Below, piece after piece: positions 33,593 through 44,278 of a stretch of DNA of 64,000 nucleotides (the stretch's first letter is position 1; each line of letters begins with the position of its first letter). The stretch lies in assembly GCF_001640025.1 (NCBI RefSeq), contig NC_031671.1, positions 1,054,001-1,118,000 on the forward strand. Reading direction: 5' to 3'. A program made the position numbers and the translations under genes. Under the pieces are notes generated by a model, which worked only from the letters and a program-made list of their open reading frames with translations, made no database searches and was not told the DNA's origin. Origin of the DNA: Sugiyamaella lignohabitans (taxonomy: Eukaryota > Ascomycota > Dipodascomycetes > Dipodascales > Trichomonascaceae).

Positions 33593-35384
33593 TTACTCGC
33601 TGTTGGTGGCGGCGGTGATTTTGGCTTGTTTGATGAGGTTGGTGGGCGCGTCCATTTGTGGCAGGAACAGCTCGATGGTTCTGATCTTTGTGGGTGAGGC
33701 GAATTTGGCGTCGTTGAACAGGTCGTCGAGCTCGCCGGTAGTTGATACTTGCAGGGCATCGTGGTCTTTAGCGTTGAACAGGTCGAGGAGCTTGCTGTAC
33801 TTCCACATGTGAACATCGTTATAGGTAGCTTTCTCGCCGCGGATCAGTCTCTCAATGGTGTATCCGTCGTTGTTGAGAATGAAGATATATGGCTTGAGTC
33901 CCCATCTGACAAGTGTGGAGATCTCAGTCACAGTCAGTTGCAACGAACCATCTCCTACAAACAAAATGACTCGGCGAGAAGGATCGACCTCGCTGGCAGC
34001 CATGGTTGCTCCAACAAGTGCTCCGACTGAATAACCAATGGATCCCCACAAAACTTGCGAAATACCAACTGCACCCTGGGGGAACTTGGTTTGAATGATA
34101 CCGAAGTTCGAGGTACCGGTCTCACTGACAATGATATCGCCCTTGCGCAACCACGACGTCAGTCTTGTCCACAACCACTCTTGCTTCAAAGGAGACTCGG
34201 GTGTGGCTTTAATAAGAGGTGGATAAGGAGGAACCTCGCAAAGTTTCTTTTGAGGCAACGCTGAAAGTCTCTTGGCCACCTTGTCCAGGATAAGTTGCAT
34301 CTTGACCTCGGGATATGTGGCACTGCGGATCTTGGTGCTATCAGAGTGGAATTCCACAATGTTCTTTGTGTCATAGTGGTAACTGAACGAACCAGTGTTG
34401 AAATCAGACAACAATGCACCAAAAGACAGAATCAAATCGGCGTGTTCAACAACCTTAGCAACCTCGGGAAGCGTCAATGATCCAACATACACACCGCCGA
34501 ATCTAGGATCATGCTCGTCAAACGATCCTTTACCCATAGGAGTAGTGAACACAGGGAATTGAGTGACTCTAGCAATCTCGGCAACCTCTTTCATGACATT
34601 GTGTCTAGAAGCACAAGCATCAATGAGAAGAATGGGATGATCGGCCTTCAAGACCATCTCGGCAACAACCTCAATGACCTCAGCCTCGGCCTCTGGAGGA
34701 TTGGGTTCCAATTCCAAATTGATGGGCTGGCGTAGCAGATCGGCGTCTAACTTGACATCCGACAAATTGGCGGGAATGGCCAAATACACTGGACGTTGGT
34801 AGATATATGCGGTACGAATGGCCTTATCGATCTGTTCAGCGGCAGTAGTGATATCAGTAATGACACTAGCATGCTCGGTGATTCTACCCGACATGCTCTT
34901 GAAAACAGTGAAATCACCGTTACCCAAAGTGTGGTGAAGCAGCAAATGCTTATTCTGAGCCGACATCGAGGGGACACCTACAACGTGAAGCAAACCGACG
35001 TGTTCAGCATACGAACCGGCCACTGCTGCCAAAGCAGACAATTCACCGACACCAAAAGTAGTGACCAAAGCAGCCAATCGCTTAATACGCGAGTAACCGT
35101 CAGCGGCATAACCAGCGTTCAACTCGTTGGTGTTTCCAGCCCATCGAATTCCCTCGACCTCGTAAATATGATCCAAAAGAGCCAAATTGAAGTCACCGGG
35201 AACACCAAAAACCTGCCGTTTCGTTAGTATGGTCAATTGGGTCAATTGGGTCAATTGACAATGCAATTGAGCCATTTTGACGTCGATTGAACGACAATTG
35301 ATGGGAAATACGTACCGTAGTGACACCCAGTTGCTTGAGTCTGGTGAAGAGGTATTCACCCAATGAGATCTCGTTCTTGACCAT
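33593..35384 (-). CDS. PDC1: Pyruvate decarboxylase (two exons)
   Basis: Exon 1 is 35316-35384 and exon 2 is 33593-35212, giving a 562-residue protein. The junction reads LGVTT|VFGVPGDFNL; the 103-bp intron is GTACGT, TACTAAC, GGCAG. It is a cytosolic ThDP- and Mg-dependent enzyme converting pyruvate to acetaldehyde and CO2 for ethanol fermentation. Visible motifs: GVPGDF, the cofactor-activating Glu in NELNAGYAADGY, the His pair in LLLHHTLGNGDF, and the ThDP-Mg motif from VGDGSLQ to NNDGYTIE. The length matches yeast Pdc1. PDC and indolepyruvate decarboxylase share this fold; the close match to the Pdc1 pattern favours pyruvate. A minus-strand TATTTAAA at 35567-35574 could be the TATA element. 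The intron contains three direct TCAATTGGG-like repeats and no GCH element. Confidence 0.93.
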
Positions 35385-36360
35385 TGTAGATAGTGAGTGA
35401 GTGATTCAGGCTTGTTGGACGACTGTTCGTTTGGATGAGAATTGGCCTGTTTGTTTTGTTTGTGTGGTGATGGAAAGTATTAGAGAATTGCAATTGATCC
35501 AATTGACTTGACTAGTGGAACGGGTGAAAAAAAAAATTGGGAACAAAAATAGGATTAGGTTGCCTTTAAATAGAGAAGCCAGGAAAATCACCTTGCGAAA
35601 CAGGCAACCGATAAAGAGAGGTGGGCCTAAATTTACACATACTACATACACCCTCACCTCATTAAGCATGGACCAGTATCTCCAACGCACAGTAACAAAG
35701 AAACCCGTGCAGCAACCAGGAGTTATGCAAACTTTACGCCCATATGCGGAACTCGGTGCGTGATATGACGCAGCTAACGGTAAACAAGGTCAACTCAGGC
35801 CCGCTAGCACCGCAAATGGTGAGACACCGTGAACATCCGCTAGCAATATCTGCATCTGCACCTGCTCCTGCACCACCACCACCTGAGCTTTCTGTAACAT
35901 GCACAGGGTTTGGAGGGGCCGATATCATCCGTTCGGAAAAACTCCCTCGCCTCAATAAACGCTGCATCTCAACTTACCGGATGTCATACAGTCTGCTGTC
36001 AAATAAGCTACTGTCACATCACATACACATGGCCAGATCTTTTGTGGCAACAGAGACAATTCCCTGGAACGGGAGTCCAATTCCATGAACTGATGTGGAA
36101 CCGTGTTATTCCACTTGCAACGGTTGATAGGTCCATTTGTCTCGTTATCCTGACTCAGCGCCCGCCCATCCACCTCAAACCCGGGTCATGACCATGTCAT
36201 AACCAACAATCGTCATTCATCGATCACCGGAAGTTTGTATACAATCTTCCTCGAGCTAGCGACATCGCCTAATCTTTCAACAACCACGCTCCACTCCCAT
36301 AAACCCCAACAACAACACCAACATCGAACCCCAAACGACCCATCCACCACCCCCCAACCG
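35385..36360. other. PDC upstream region; possible short coding exon
   Basis: Holds the PDC promoter. A plus-strand frame from the ATG at 35668 (MDQYLQRTVTKKPVQQPG, then VMQTLRPYAELG, ending by 35763) looks coding-like and is followed by a GTGCGT and, 18 bp on, a GCTAAC. I cannot complete a convincing spliced gene. Otherwise nothing recognised. Confidence 0.3.
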
Positions 36361-36413
36361 CTCGCGAAGCGAGCACAATGGGGTCTGGGGCAACGCCCCA
36401 GCCGCCGGAGGCA
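36361..36413 (-). repeat. GCH element, short CTCGC/GCGAG variant
   Basis: Intergenic copy directly abutting the C24 tract that begins at 36417. Confidence 0.85.
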
Positions 36414-36416
36414 CAA

Positions 36417-36440
36417 CCCCCCCCCCCCCCCCCCCCCCCC
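36417..36440 (+). repeat. Homopolymer run of 24 C
   Basis: Uninterrupted C tract, followed by TCCTCCTC, three bases from the GCCTCCGG terminus of the adjoining GCH element. Confidence 0.95.
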
Positions 36441-36810
36441 TCCTCCTCAACCAAGTCCACGATACCCCCTGAGACGGTAACGCCACTGCCAGATCTGACA
36501 CCGGTGGAAACGGAACTCGGCCCTGCATGCCTTCTGCAGGCTGCAACTCTAATACCGTCGTGCTGCGGTCTTGATCCGGGCCGCAAGACACGGTTCCCCC
36601 CCTGCTAGCACGGTGCCCCCCGTGCAGTCCAACCAGCAGCCAGCAGGCGCGCGCTACTGCAGCCCGCGGCCCGAACCAGCCTAGCTCCACCCAACTCGGC
36701 CCAAACAAAGACTCGCCTGCATCTGCCGCCTGGGCGCTAAAGATCAGGCTATATAATTATTCCGGCCGGAAAAACTCGCAGGGGGACGGGTGCGAACGGT
36801 TGGAGGTTTC

Positions 36811-37028
36811 TGCCTCCGGCGGCTGGGGCTCCGCCCCAGACCCCGTAGCTCCTCTCGCTGCGCTCGAGTCGTTGCGTGGGGGTCCCCCAGTAGGAGAACT
36901 GTGTGGTTTTTTTTGTACCGGGGTGCTCTGCACCGGTTCCTGGTCCCCTTCGTTGCGTCGACGGTCCTAGTAACTCCTGCGAAGCAGGAGCAACGGGGTC
37001 TGGGGCGGAGCCCCAGCCGCCGGAGGCA
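36811..37028. repeat. Inverted pair of GCH elements, intergenic
   Basis: A plus copy at 36811-36871 (CTCTCGC tail) and a minus copy at 36974-37028 (CTCCTGC/GCAGGAG) are 102 bp apart. No gene is adjacent on the left; the PIPK-3 duplication begins to the right at about 37345. Confidence 0.85.
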
Positions 37029-37349
37029 GTAGGGGGACACCGCATGTGTTGATCAGTTCCCCTGAAACCACCTGTTAGGGCTACACTTCTTTTTCCGTAG
37101 CTAGTATCGCCAAGTCGATTTATCACGCAACCACGGCCAACGAGCTGGCCAACGGGTTGTACTAGCTGAGTAGTGAGAAGGGGTACGGTGCTCACAGTAT
37201 CTACCCTGTATACTATATAAATGTATGGTAAAAAAAGGCGAGGAAGGGACATCCATTGCAATGGGATTATTATAATAATATTAATATTAGGTACGAGAGA
37301 CAATACAAGAAACAATAATAGTAAAAAGAGTAGGTTATGAAGTTCAATC

Positions 37350-37930
37350 AATCAGTGTGCAGTTACTGCTGGTCAGTCTGGCTCTTGTCCTGAATACGTG
37401 CTTGCCAAACTGTAGGAGGCGAGGGATACTTCCATCAATATCGGGAATCCTATTAGAACTGTGAAGTGAGTCCCAGGGGCCATGTCATGGTAGGATGGTA
37501 CTGCTAAAATTCCATTGGTCAGGGTCTCAAGTCTAGTCGAATGCTCATCGTCCGTCCATAGAAATTGTAAGCCTTGAAATCCAATTCCAAAATGTCGCTA
37601 AGGAAGCGCCGCAATTGGAAGGATTCAAGAATGTCCAGGAGTAGACTGGCAAGGAGCCAGATCTACCATAGTCGAACTGTCTAAATCGTCGTCTGCTCGC
37701 GGTGTGCGAGGCGACAGATGAAGTGAACAACAAGGGACAATGAGCGAGTAGTGAGACTAGAGACCAAAAACCAATGAATAGCAGCGCTTTTCGGTTGGGA
37801 CTCGGGATGCCGCCAACTGAAGATCGCTAATCCGAAGGGAGGAGTACCAAATGTGAAACCATGACCAGGGAGAGTTGAAGATCAGTTCGAATTCATTTGT
37901 CAACCATCAAATAACAAGATAGTCTCACCA
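37350..37930 (-). pseudogene. Decayed coding relic downstream of PIPK-3
   Basis: Near-identical to 15030-15680 over much of its length, including LESFQLRRFLSDILELDFKA and YNFYGRTMS, but with different stops and indels. The word YHPTMTWPLGL is retained, which links it to the 21.8 kb relic. It belongs to the same ~3 kb duplicated block as PIPK-3. Confidence 0.6.
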
Positions 37931-38051
37931 TGAACTAATAGTCTTTACCAGTATTGATCCCTTGAGAAATAAGAATGGCAAACAAGGCAATAATGAAAGC
38001 CTAAAATCAAGCTAAACTGACCAGGGTGATCGCACATCATGAAAGGAGAAC

Positions 38052-39860
38052 TTAACAACGAATAGACACTGATCTGCCAGGTCTAGGGACCACAGCAGAT
38101 TGAACGAAATTGAGGAATCTCGCTCCATACTTCGAAGGGTGAACAACGTCAATAGCGGAGCTTCCAAAGATTAGTGATTTGGAAATGGTCTCCGCTCTCT
38201 TGCGCCAACTAAAGGGGCAAAGGGTATCAATCATACCAATGACAGGTTGTTGTTGACAAGTACGAGTGTCACTCTGAAGTCCTACCAACAATGAATAATC
38301 CATGATGTTGTGTCGCTTCAAGAAATCGACATCCTTCGAGACTTGAACCATTAACTTGTCTCTGTCCTCTTGACTCATGGAGATAGCCTCATGTTTGTCA
38401 GTCCAGTCAAGATCCTTGAACACTACACGACCACGATTGTCTTTTCTAGGTCCAGCACGTCGGTCATGGGTCGATCCCTTGAGGTCGTAAATCAATTGAG
38501 TTTCTTTCTGAAGCAAATTCTTCATAATGACAAAGTGAGTCTTCTTTCCACCAGCAACAAGGGTGTAGTTTCCAAGATAGAAAGGGAGCTGAGTACTGGG
38601 GTGGGCCTTGACATGATTGTAGTAGTCGGCCAAAAATTCCGCATTAGCAATGACGTTGTGCTCCTTGCGTTTGATGGTCTTAATAATGTACTTGCCATCA
38701 GGTGTAAACAAGAAATCGGATCCAGATTTGCCAGGAGATTTAGTCTTGGTCAAGTCAGACTGCAAAACAAACGAGTTCAAAAACTCATGACAGTCAATTC
38801 CACAAAGGGTGCGGATGTTCTGATAAACAATAGGCGAATAGGCCTTAATAATGGCACCACCATCAAGTCTGTATTTCTTGTTCTCCATAGTGAGGTTCTC
38901 ATGGCTACTAAGGGGAGTAGCATAGACGGCAGTTTGAATCCCATTAAACATGAGAGTGGATTTCGTAATAGGGGCAGTGCGTCCAGTAAAAGAAGTCAGC
39001 TTTGCCTTGGCTCTTGTCAATAACAATGGTGTCTTGGACTTGTCGACTTCTTCAACCTGAATGACCAAATTGTCAGAGGGAGTGTGAGTAATGGGCTTAG
39101 ATAGAGCCAATGGAGCTGTCTTGAGAAGCTCGAACTCTGAGTCAGCTTTGTGGCCACCAGAAACAATCAATTGTGGCAAGTCCTTGTACAAGGTTGCAAC
39201 GGAAATAATCTCAGCAATAAGGCTGTCAATAGAAGAATTGCTGGTAGGGATGTCAGCAATAGCGCAAGGAGTCTCAGCCACCTTTGCAGGGGTGATTTCC
39301 TCAGATTCAGCCAAATCGCTGCTAGTGGTCTCCAAAGGCAACTCAACCAATGTTGCATCGCCATGGGACTCGATAGGAGAGTCACTCTCATCAACTTCAA
39401 TGGGGCAATCAGACAGAGCCCAATAGGCAGCAGGAGCAGACCAGGTAGCCTCAGTGTCTTCCTCAGACCGGGCAGATTCAATTTGGCGGGTGGTAAAAGC
39501 AGCCTCGTCTCCAGCTTCAAAAGACCACTCAGAACAATTGACATCATCATTGTCAACGGGAGCAGAGTAGGTGTGGCTCGACTCTTCACAATAAGGTTGT
39601 TCAGAAACAATATCAATGGGTTTCCAAACTGTAGGTTCATTGAGGGTCTCATCAGATCCAACCGAGACACCAGAGTCGTCGTCGGAACATTCAAGGATCA
39701 AAACCTTGTGATAAGCAAAAGCAGAACGTCTGGCAGCACGACGGTTCTCTTGTTGTGCACAAGCACCATACTTGGGCACAACAATACCACGGTTGACGTC
39801 ACTCAAGACACCTCCATTAGAGGAACAATAATCACCGTTGGTAAAGAACGAAGCACCCAT
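38052..39860 (-). CDS. PIPK-3: close paralog of PIPK-1
   Basis: A 602-residue single-exon protein starting MGASFFTNGDYCSSNG at the ATG inside the start-codon inverted repeat (a longer frame upstream has only a TTG). The catalytic half is almost identical to PIPK-1, including SPGKSGSDF, YIIKTI, DLKGST, MDYSLLVG and GMIDTL, so it should be catalytically competent. The N-terminal acidic/Trp-rich half has more substitutions and a few extra residues (EESSHTYSAPV). Compared with PIPK-1 and PIPK-5 it lacks the HRVPRRP-type segment: SNGG runs straight into VLSDVNRG. This means a genomic deletion removed the intron region and about nine codons. It lies in a ~3.1 kb segmental duplicate (37346-40430) of the 15028-18260 block. 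Confidence 0.87.
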   Translation of the reverse strand: MGASFFTNGDYCSSNGGVLSDVNRGIVVPKYGACAQQENRRAARRSAFAYHKVLILECSDDDSGVSVGSDETLNEPTVWKPIDIVSEQPYCEESSHTYSAPVDNDDVNCSEWSFEAGDEAAFTTRQIESARSEEDTEATWSAPAAYWALSDCPIEVDESDSPIESHGDATLVELPLETTSSDLAESEEITPAKVAETPCAIADIPTSNSSIDSLIAEIISVATLYKDLPQLIVSGGHKADSEFELLKTAPLALSKPITHTPSDNLVIQVEEVDKSKTPLLLTRAKAKLTSFTGRTAPITKSTLMFNGIQTAVYATPLSSHENLTMENKKYRLDGGAIIKAYSPIVYQNIRTLCGIDCHEFLNSFVLQSDLTKTKSPGKSGSDFLFTPDGKYIIKTIKRKEHNVIANAEFLADYYNHVKAHPSTQLPFYLGNYTLVAGGKKTHFVIMKNLLQKETQLIYDLKGSTHDRRAGPRKDNRGRVVFKDLDWTDKHEAISMSQEDRDKLMVQVSKDVDFLKRHNIMDYSLLVGLQSDTRTCQQQPVIGMIDTLCPFSWRKRAETISKSLIFGSSAIDVVHPSKYGARFLNFVQSAVVPRPGRSVSIRC

Positions 39861-39878
39861 TTTATCAATTAAAATGGA
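39856..39878 (-). promoter_or_regulatory. Inverted repeat over the PIPK-3 start codon
   Basis: Same as at PIPK-1, but the outermost pair is mismatched (CCCATTTT opposite AAAATGGA on the plus strand). Confidence 0.55.
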
Positions 39879-40029
39879 CAACAGTAAGAGAGTAGTTGAA
39901 AATAGTGTTGAAAGCGCTGGTTAAAAATTCACAGAACAAAAATAAAGTGTAAGAACAGCTGTAGTTTTATTCTGAGGAGAAAAAAAGAAGAAGAGAAGAA
40001 AAAAGACCATTGCAGCGGATTTTCTTTCA

Positions 40030-40128
40030 TATATATACACGGGGCTCTAAAGATTATGTTGATGTCTGCACCGACCACATAATCTTGGTTCACAGACCCG
40101 GTCGAGCTGCAGCCTGCAGCCTGCGGCC
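40030..40128 (-). promoter_or_regulatory. PIPK-3 core promoter block
   Basis: TATATATA (about 40030), the AAGATTATGT/ACATAATCTT inverted repeat (40050-40086) and a CTGCAG cluster (about 40109-40126), in the same order as PIPK-1. Confidence 0.7.
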
Positions 40129-40298
40129 GGCAGGGACCACACCCGCTATAGTACCAGCTGGAACTCCCGCTAGAAATCAACCTGTGACGAGCCGGAATTA
40201 TCGCAAAGAGCAAAAGATCAAGCATAATCTATTATTTCGATTTACCACCCTAATTCTTGTATGGATATTGAGTTTGATCTCGATCGATAACCTTACTT

Positions 40299-40420
40299 GG
40301 TACGGCAATGCCAGGGGTAATCTCATCGCCGCTGCCAAGCGGATACTGGCCGATATGCAAGATAACGGGCTGGCAGCACGGGGTATGCATACCGCTCGGG
40401 GGGACCCTGGGGGTGGCCAG
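40299..40420 (-). promoter_or_regulatory. Distal upstream module of PIPK-3
   Basis: Contains CAGGGGTAATCTCATCGC, CGATATGCAAGATAACGGG, CTGGCAGC and GGTATGCAT on the plus strand. It matches the module at PIPK-5 closely and at PIPK-1 more weakly. A GCH element abuts it directly (40423). Confidence 0.65.
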
Positions 40421-40422
40421 GG

Positions 40423-40473
40423 TGCCTCCGGTGGCTGGGGCTCTGCCCCAGACCCCGTGGCTCGCTTCGCTCG
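40423..40473 (+). repeat. GCH element abutting the PIPK-3 distal module
   Basis: Variant with TGCCTCCGGTGG start and a short GCTCGCTTCGCTCG tail. It is in the same position and orientation relative to the module as the copy at 62457. Confidence 0.8.
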
Positions 40474-40791
40474 TTACGCAGGGGCCGCCAGCCCGTGCAG
40501 GATGGGGTTTTAGGTGGGAGAATTGCGGCTGGGAGCACCACAAGTGCTATGCTGAGGCCTCAGTAACCCGACAAAACTGGAAATTCACCACAAAAATTAT
40601 CCCAATTAACAGGGTTTCAGCCCAGGAAGAGTTTATAACTCACAGAACCGGTTTTTGACTATTCCATTTGAGCAATTGACTGAACAGCAAAACCCTTCGC
40701 GGCCACTACCCACCACCAGAAAATCATTCGGACAAACCAAACAACCCCAATCTTTGAGCCCCAGAACCCAGCGGACGGGACCCCCAACGCC

Positions 40792-40852
40792 CGACTCGAG
40801 CGAAGCGAGAGGAGCCACGGGGTCTGGGGCAGAGCCCCAGCCGCCGGAGGCA
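40792..40852 (-). repeat. GCH element upstream of AIM24
   Basis: Full-length copy 98 bp before the AIM24 ATG, antisense to it. Confidence 0.9.
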
Positions 40853-40950
40853 GAGTCCCCCGACCCCCTGCCAATGATGTTCCTAGCCCCAGCCCCACCA
40901 CTGCAACCGAGCAGAGGTTCACGAGATTCTGACTGGCTGAAATACCCACG

Positions 40951-42322
40951 ATGAGACACAAGTTTGGTACCGTGAAAAAGTGTAGAATTATGACGACGCC
41001 GGTGTCCAGAGTCGCTAAACGGGGACTGCACATCCTCCAGGCGCCGTCAGCGGGCACACTGGTTCATTTGGGCGGCGGTGATGTTAAAAATGCCCTTGAC
41101 ATCCGCAGTCCTCAGAGCTCGGATAATGGTATGTTGGATGGGGGGACTTGCCTCCGGCGGCTGGGGCTCTGCCCCAGACCCCGTGGCTCCTCTCGCTTCG
41201 CTCGAGTCGGGCGTTGGGGGGAAGGGTGTTTGTCAATTGGAGGTAGGATGTTGGGAGTTTGGAGAGACGTAGTTCTAACTGTGAGTAGTATCTTTTGAAG
41301 TTCTCGGGTCACCAGCTTCGTTGCTGAAGGTTGGATTGCCTCCTTCTACTCCATTGTATACACGGAGAAACTCGCTGGTCGCGACTTTGGGCAATATCGA
41401 GTCGATTATCACGACACTGCATATAGCTCGGGGCCCGATACGCAGAATCCTGTCAGGATTGCCCTGGTGCTACCAGAAAATCACATCCACAACTCCTGTT
41501 TCGACGCTGCTGTCGTGTACAGCGTCTAGAAATACGTCAATTGGCGTTCTGGCTCTTGATGGTACTACCGATTGGATCGTGACCAACCCATCTAGTTTAC
41601 ACACTTATTCAGGAGAACTACTGCGAATTCTGCCAAGAACCGGCTGGTCGTTTAATAGAAGATTGCCGTCGTTTGCACACATATTTCTATCGGGTCGCGG
41701 AACTGTTGCTCTGGCTTCTGCTGGCCAACTTTACCAGATCACTCTTGCTAAAGGAGAGCAATTCCTCATCCAGAAACCCAGTTTAGTGGCATATTCACTG
41801 GACTCCAATAATATCAATGCTGCAGTCCCGACTGCCTACAAAATTCCTTACAAATTAGAAGAAACCAAAACCAGTACTGAATCTGATGCATTATTGAAAG
41901 CCAGTACTTCGGAGCCATCTTCTGAGGTCAAACCCAGTATTCTATCACGAGTGAGCTCTCTTTTGAAGTCGTTAGGATCGTGGACCACTCGAGTAGTCCG
42001 TTCGGACTCGTCTCAATTCCTGAAAATGGAAGGACCCAGCACGCTGTTGGTCCAGTCAGCTACACACCATGTATTTGAATCACTCGGAAGTACTACCGCC
42101 AGTCTTGTACCCACGACATTACGGTCTCCAGACGTAGAGGCTCAAGTTCAACGCATAGCACAAGGTCTCGAAGACAAAAAGACCCAGCGGGCCTCAGAAG
42201 CAGTAGCATCTGGCTTTGCTGGCAACCCCGAAGACCACTTTAAAGTAGCCACTGTGGTAAACGGTAAGGTCACATTTGTGTCGACCCGCAACTTTGACGA
42301 GTTCACAAAACCAAAACCATAA
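40951..42322 (+). CDS. AIM24: Mitochondrial protein Aim24 (two exons)
   Basis: Exon 1 is 40951-41128 and exon 2 is 41289-42322, giving 403 residues. The 160-bp intron is GTATGT, CTAAC, then GAGTAG. The junction gives SSDN|V-SFEVLGSPASLLKVGLPP, the start of the conserved Aim24 domain. The tandem GAG/TAG acceptor would allow a one-residue (Val) alternative. The N-terminus is basic and acid-free over about 30 residues (TTPVSRVAKRGLHILQ), fitting a mitochondrial presequence; an alternative start is Met14. Recognisable Aim24 blocks are LYTRRNSLVATLG, FLSGRGTVALAS and GEQFLIQKPSLVAYS. In yeast, Aim24 is an inner-membrane protein that supports MICOS integrity. The intron carries one sense GCH element. 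It is convergent with the PMU1-like gene. Confidence 0.88.
41149..41209 (+). repeat. GCH element in AIM24 intron (sense)
   Basis: Full-length copy, 20 bp past the 5' splice site; it makes up over a third of the intron. Confidence 0.9.
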
Positions 42323-42405
42323 GTTCTTCATTTGTATCTACACATAATAGACATTTTGTACATACATCACAGAAATCACAGAAAACACTTGGCACCCCGA
42401 CGCAA

Positions 42406-42466
42406 CGACTCGAGCGCAGCGAGAGGAGCCACGGGGTCTGGGGCGCAGCCCCAGCCGCCGGAGGCA
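42406..42466 (-). repeat. GCH element between convergent AIM24 and PMU1-like genes
   Basis: The only copy in this convergent gap. It is 14 bp past the PMU1-like stop in sense for that gene and antisense for AIM24. Hairpin 1 has loop TGC. Confidence 0.9.
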
Positions 42467-42480
42467 CATCCACCCACCCT

Positions 42481-43416
42481 TTACACCCTGTCAGCACGAA
42501 TTATCACAGGGATCATACCACCGGGAAGTACAGTGAATGGCCGGTGATTAATGACCAGTAGGAACGAGTTGATCGTTCCCATGTGAGAAGTCACCGAAAC
42601 GTAGTCGTCAGGAGTTGGTGAATGCCAGTCCGAGTCGAACAGCCGAGTCAGGAACCGTTTAGTACGAATACTGTGCTCCAAAGGGGTTTCTCTGTGGTCA
42701 GGGCGCCAGGTGGTATCTTCCTCGGGGAACGAGTCTTCAATATTGACAACATGACCAAACCGTGTAGAAATGTGAGTACGACTGCGTCGTTTGTTACAGG
42801 GTTCAAGTCCGATGGTTTCGCGGAGATCATCCACAACAAGAGGTGGAGGATCAAGCAGGATCCCGTCCCAGGTATAAATCATGGTATCAAGAGATCTTGT
42901 GAACGGAGAACAGTAGAAAGCAGTGGGAAGCGGGATCCCCTGGCTGATCTGATTTTTCCATGCCAGATGATTATTTTTCGCCTGCTGGATACCCAGATCA
43001 GTCAACTCGGCATCTGGTCCCCAGACCGTCTTGCCATCAGTTGTAATCAATCCCCAGTGGGTCTACAACACAGTTAGTACCGACTTTGAGTCTTGGAATA
43101 TAAGATATAAACAAAACAAAACAAAACATACATCAAACGCCTCTTGGCCATAAGTCTCTATACAGAGGTTGTGGTAACCCTGGCCATGTCTGGCAAGAAA
43201 CAGGACCTTGTACCTTGTATTTTCACCGGCCTGTCGTTTCAGCTCGAGGAAATCGCTGTGAAACTGGTTCCACGAGGATTTCAACAGTCCGAAGTTTTGT
43301 TCCAGATGGTCAAACCCCACATCGTCAGTCGCCGGATCGTTCTGAGCCAGAAAACCCAAACCAGCCGCTTCAAACGTGAAACTGCCCTCTGCCACTGAAG
43401 GAAACACTTTAACCAT
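42481..43416 (-). CDS. Histidine-phosphatase (phosphoglycerate mutase-like, Pmu1 family), two exons
   Basis: Exon 1 is 43132-43416 and exon 2 is 42481-43062 (288 aa). The 69-bp intron is GTATGT, TACTAAC, TTGTAG, joining QEAFD|THWGLITTDG. The histidine phosphatase signature is FLARHGQGYHN (phospho-acceptor His in RHG) and the second catalytic His is in SVTSHMGTINSF. The conserved CSPFTRSLDT and LRETIGLEPCNKRR blocks are those of fungal Pmu1-like proteins, which have no mutase activity shown and act as broad phosphatases. There is no signal peptide, so it is probably cytosolic. TATATAAG about 75 bp upstream of the ATG is a likely TATA box. The intron is short and free of GCH elements. Confidence 0.88.
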
Positions 43417-44278
43417 GATCTAAACGACAAACGAAGTCAACACTACCAGACTACCCATTATTTCACCCATGTCTCCAGCCCCAGCCGCTTATATAATACC
43501 TCTAAAAAGTTCCGACCAGTCATCATGCCGCTGCCATGCACCCCAGTAGTACACCGGGCCAAGCCACTCCGACCGCTGTCATTCTGACTGTAACACGAAC
43601 CACTACCCCGCTCCACGACGCTGGACAATTTCTCCGGCTGGAGGGCTTTTGGACGGGGTGGGTGCGCCTCCGGCGGCTGGGGCTGCGCCCCAGACCCCGC
43701 GGCTCCTCTCGCTTCGCTCGAGTCGGGCGTGGGGGATGCCAGGAAGTTTCTTGGAAATGGTCGAGTATGAAACAGATTCGTTTATCAACTGATGGTGAAG
43801 ACTCGACGCCCGACTCGAGCGAAGCGAGAGGAGCAACCAGGGTCTGGGGCGGAGCCCCAGCCGCCGGAGGCATGCCTCCGCCCGTACCATGTCCCGGAAC
43901 CCCTTGTGGGACTCGTATTCCAGAATACGCACCGTATTCAGTGTCGCGGGTTGTAGTGAGAAAGTTACCACAAGAATCTGTACCCCTGATTTAGAGTGTG
44001 TTTGGTGCAGGTACGTACTTCGACGTCGGACCCTGCAGGGAAAACGATGCAGATCGATCATTCCCGATTTGAGCGCTGTGCAGATTCCCAAAATGGGACT
44101 TTGTAAACAGCGACTGTTTGTTATGAAAAACAGCATCTGCATATGAGACTTGCGATGAGATTCGGATGTTGTCTTTAGTACACTACTGAACTGTTGTCAG
44201 AAAGCTGTGTATATTAACGACGGAGAAGAAGATAAGAGTATAGCCAGCAAAATTGAGACGTCGTGAATACAACCACAG
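43417..44278. other. Divergent PMU1-like/CDC5 intergenic region
   Basis: An 860-bp bidirectional promoter region with an inverted GCH pair in its middle. Stretches outside the pair look somewhat coding-like on the minus strand (for example QILVVTFSLQPATLNTVRIL near 43910-43970), but I found no splice path giving a complete gene. Confidence 0.35.
43665..43872. repeat. Inverted pair of GCH elements in the PMU1-like/CDC5 divergent promoter
   Basis: Plus copy 43665-43725 and minus copy 43811-43872, 85 bp apart, both with CTCTCGC-type tails. The minus copy has the CCAGGGTCTGG variant of the central block. Confidence 0.9.

Noticed and set aside
43600..44142. Minus-strand gene in the PMU1-like/CDC5 promoter
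   Set aside because: The long frame runs through two GC-hairpin elements, and no branch point/acceptor pair rescues the coding-like parts.
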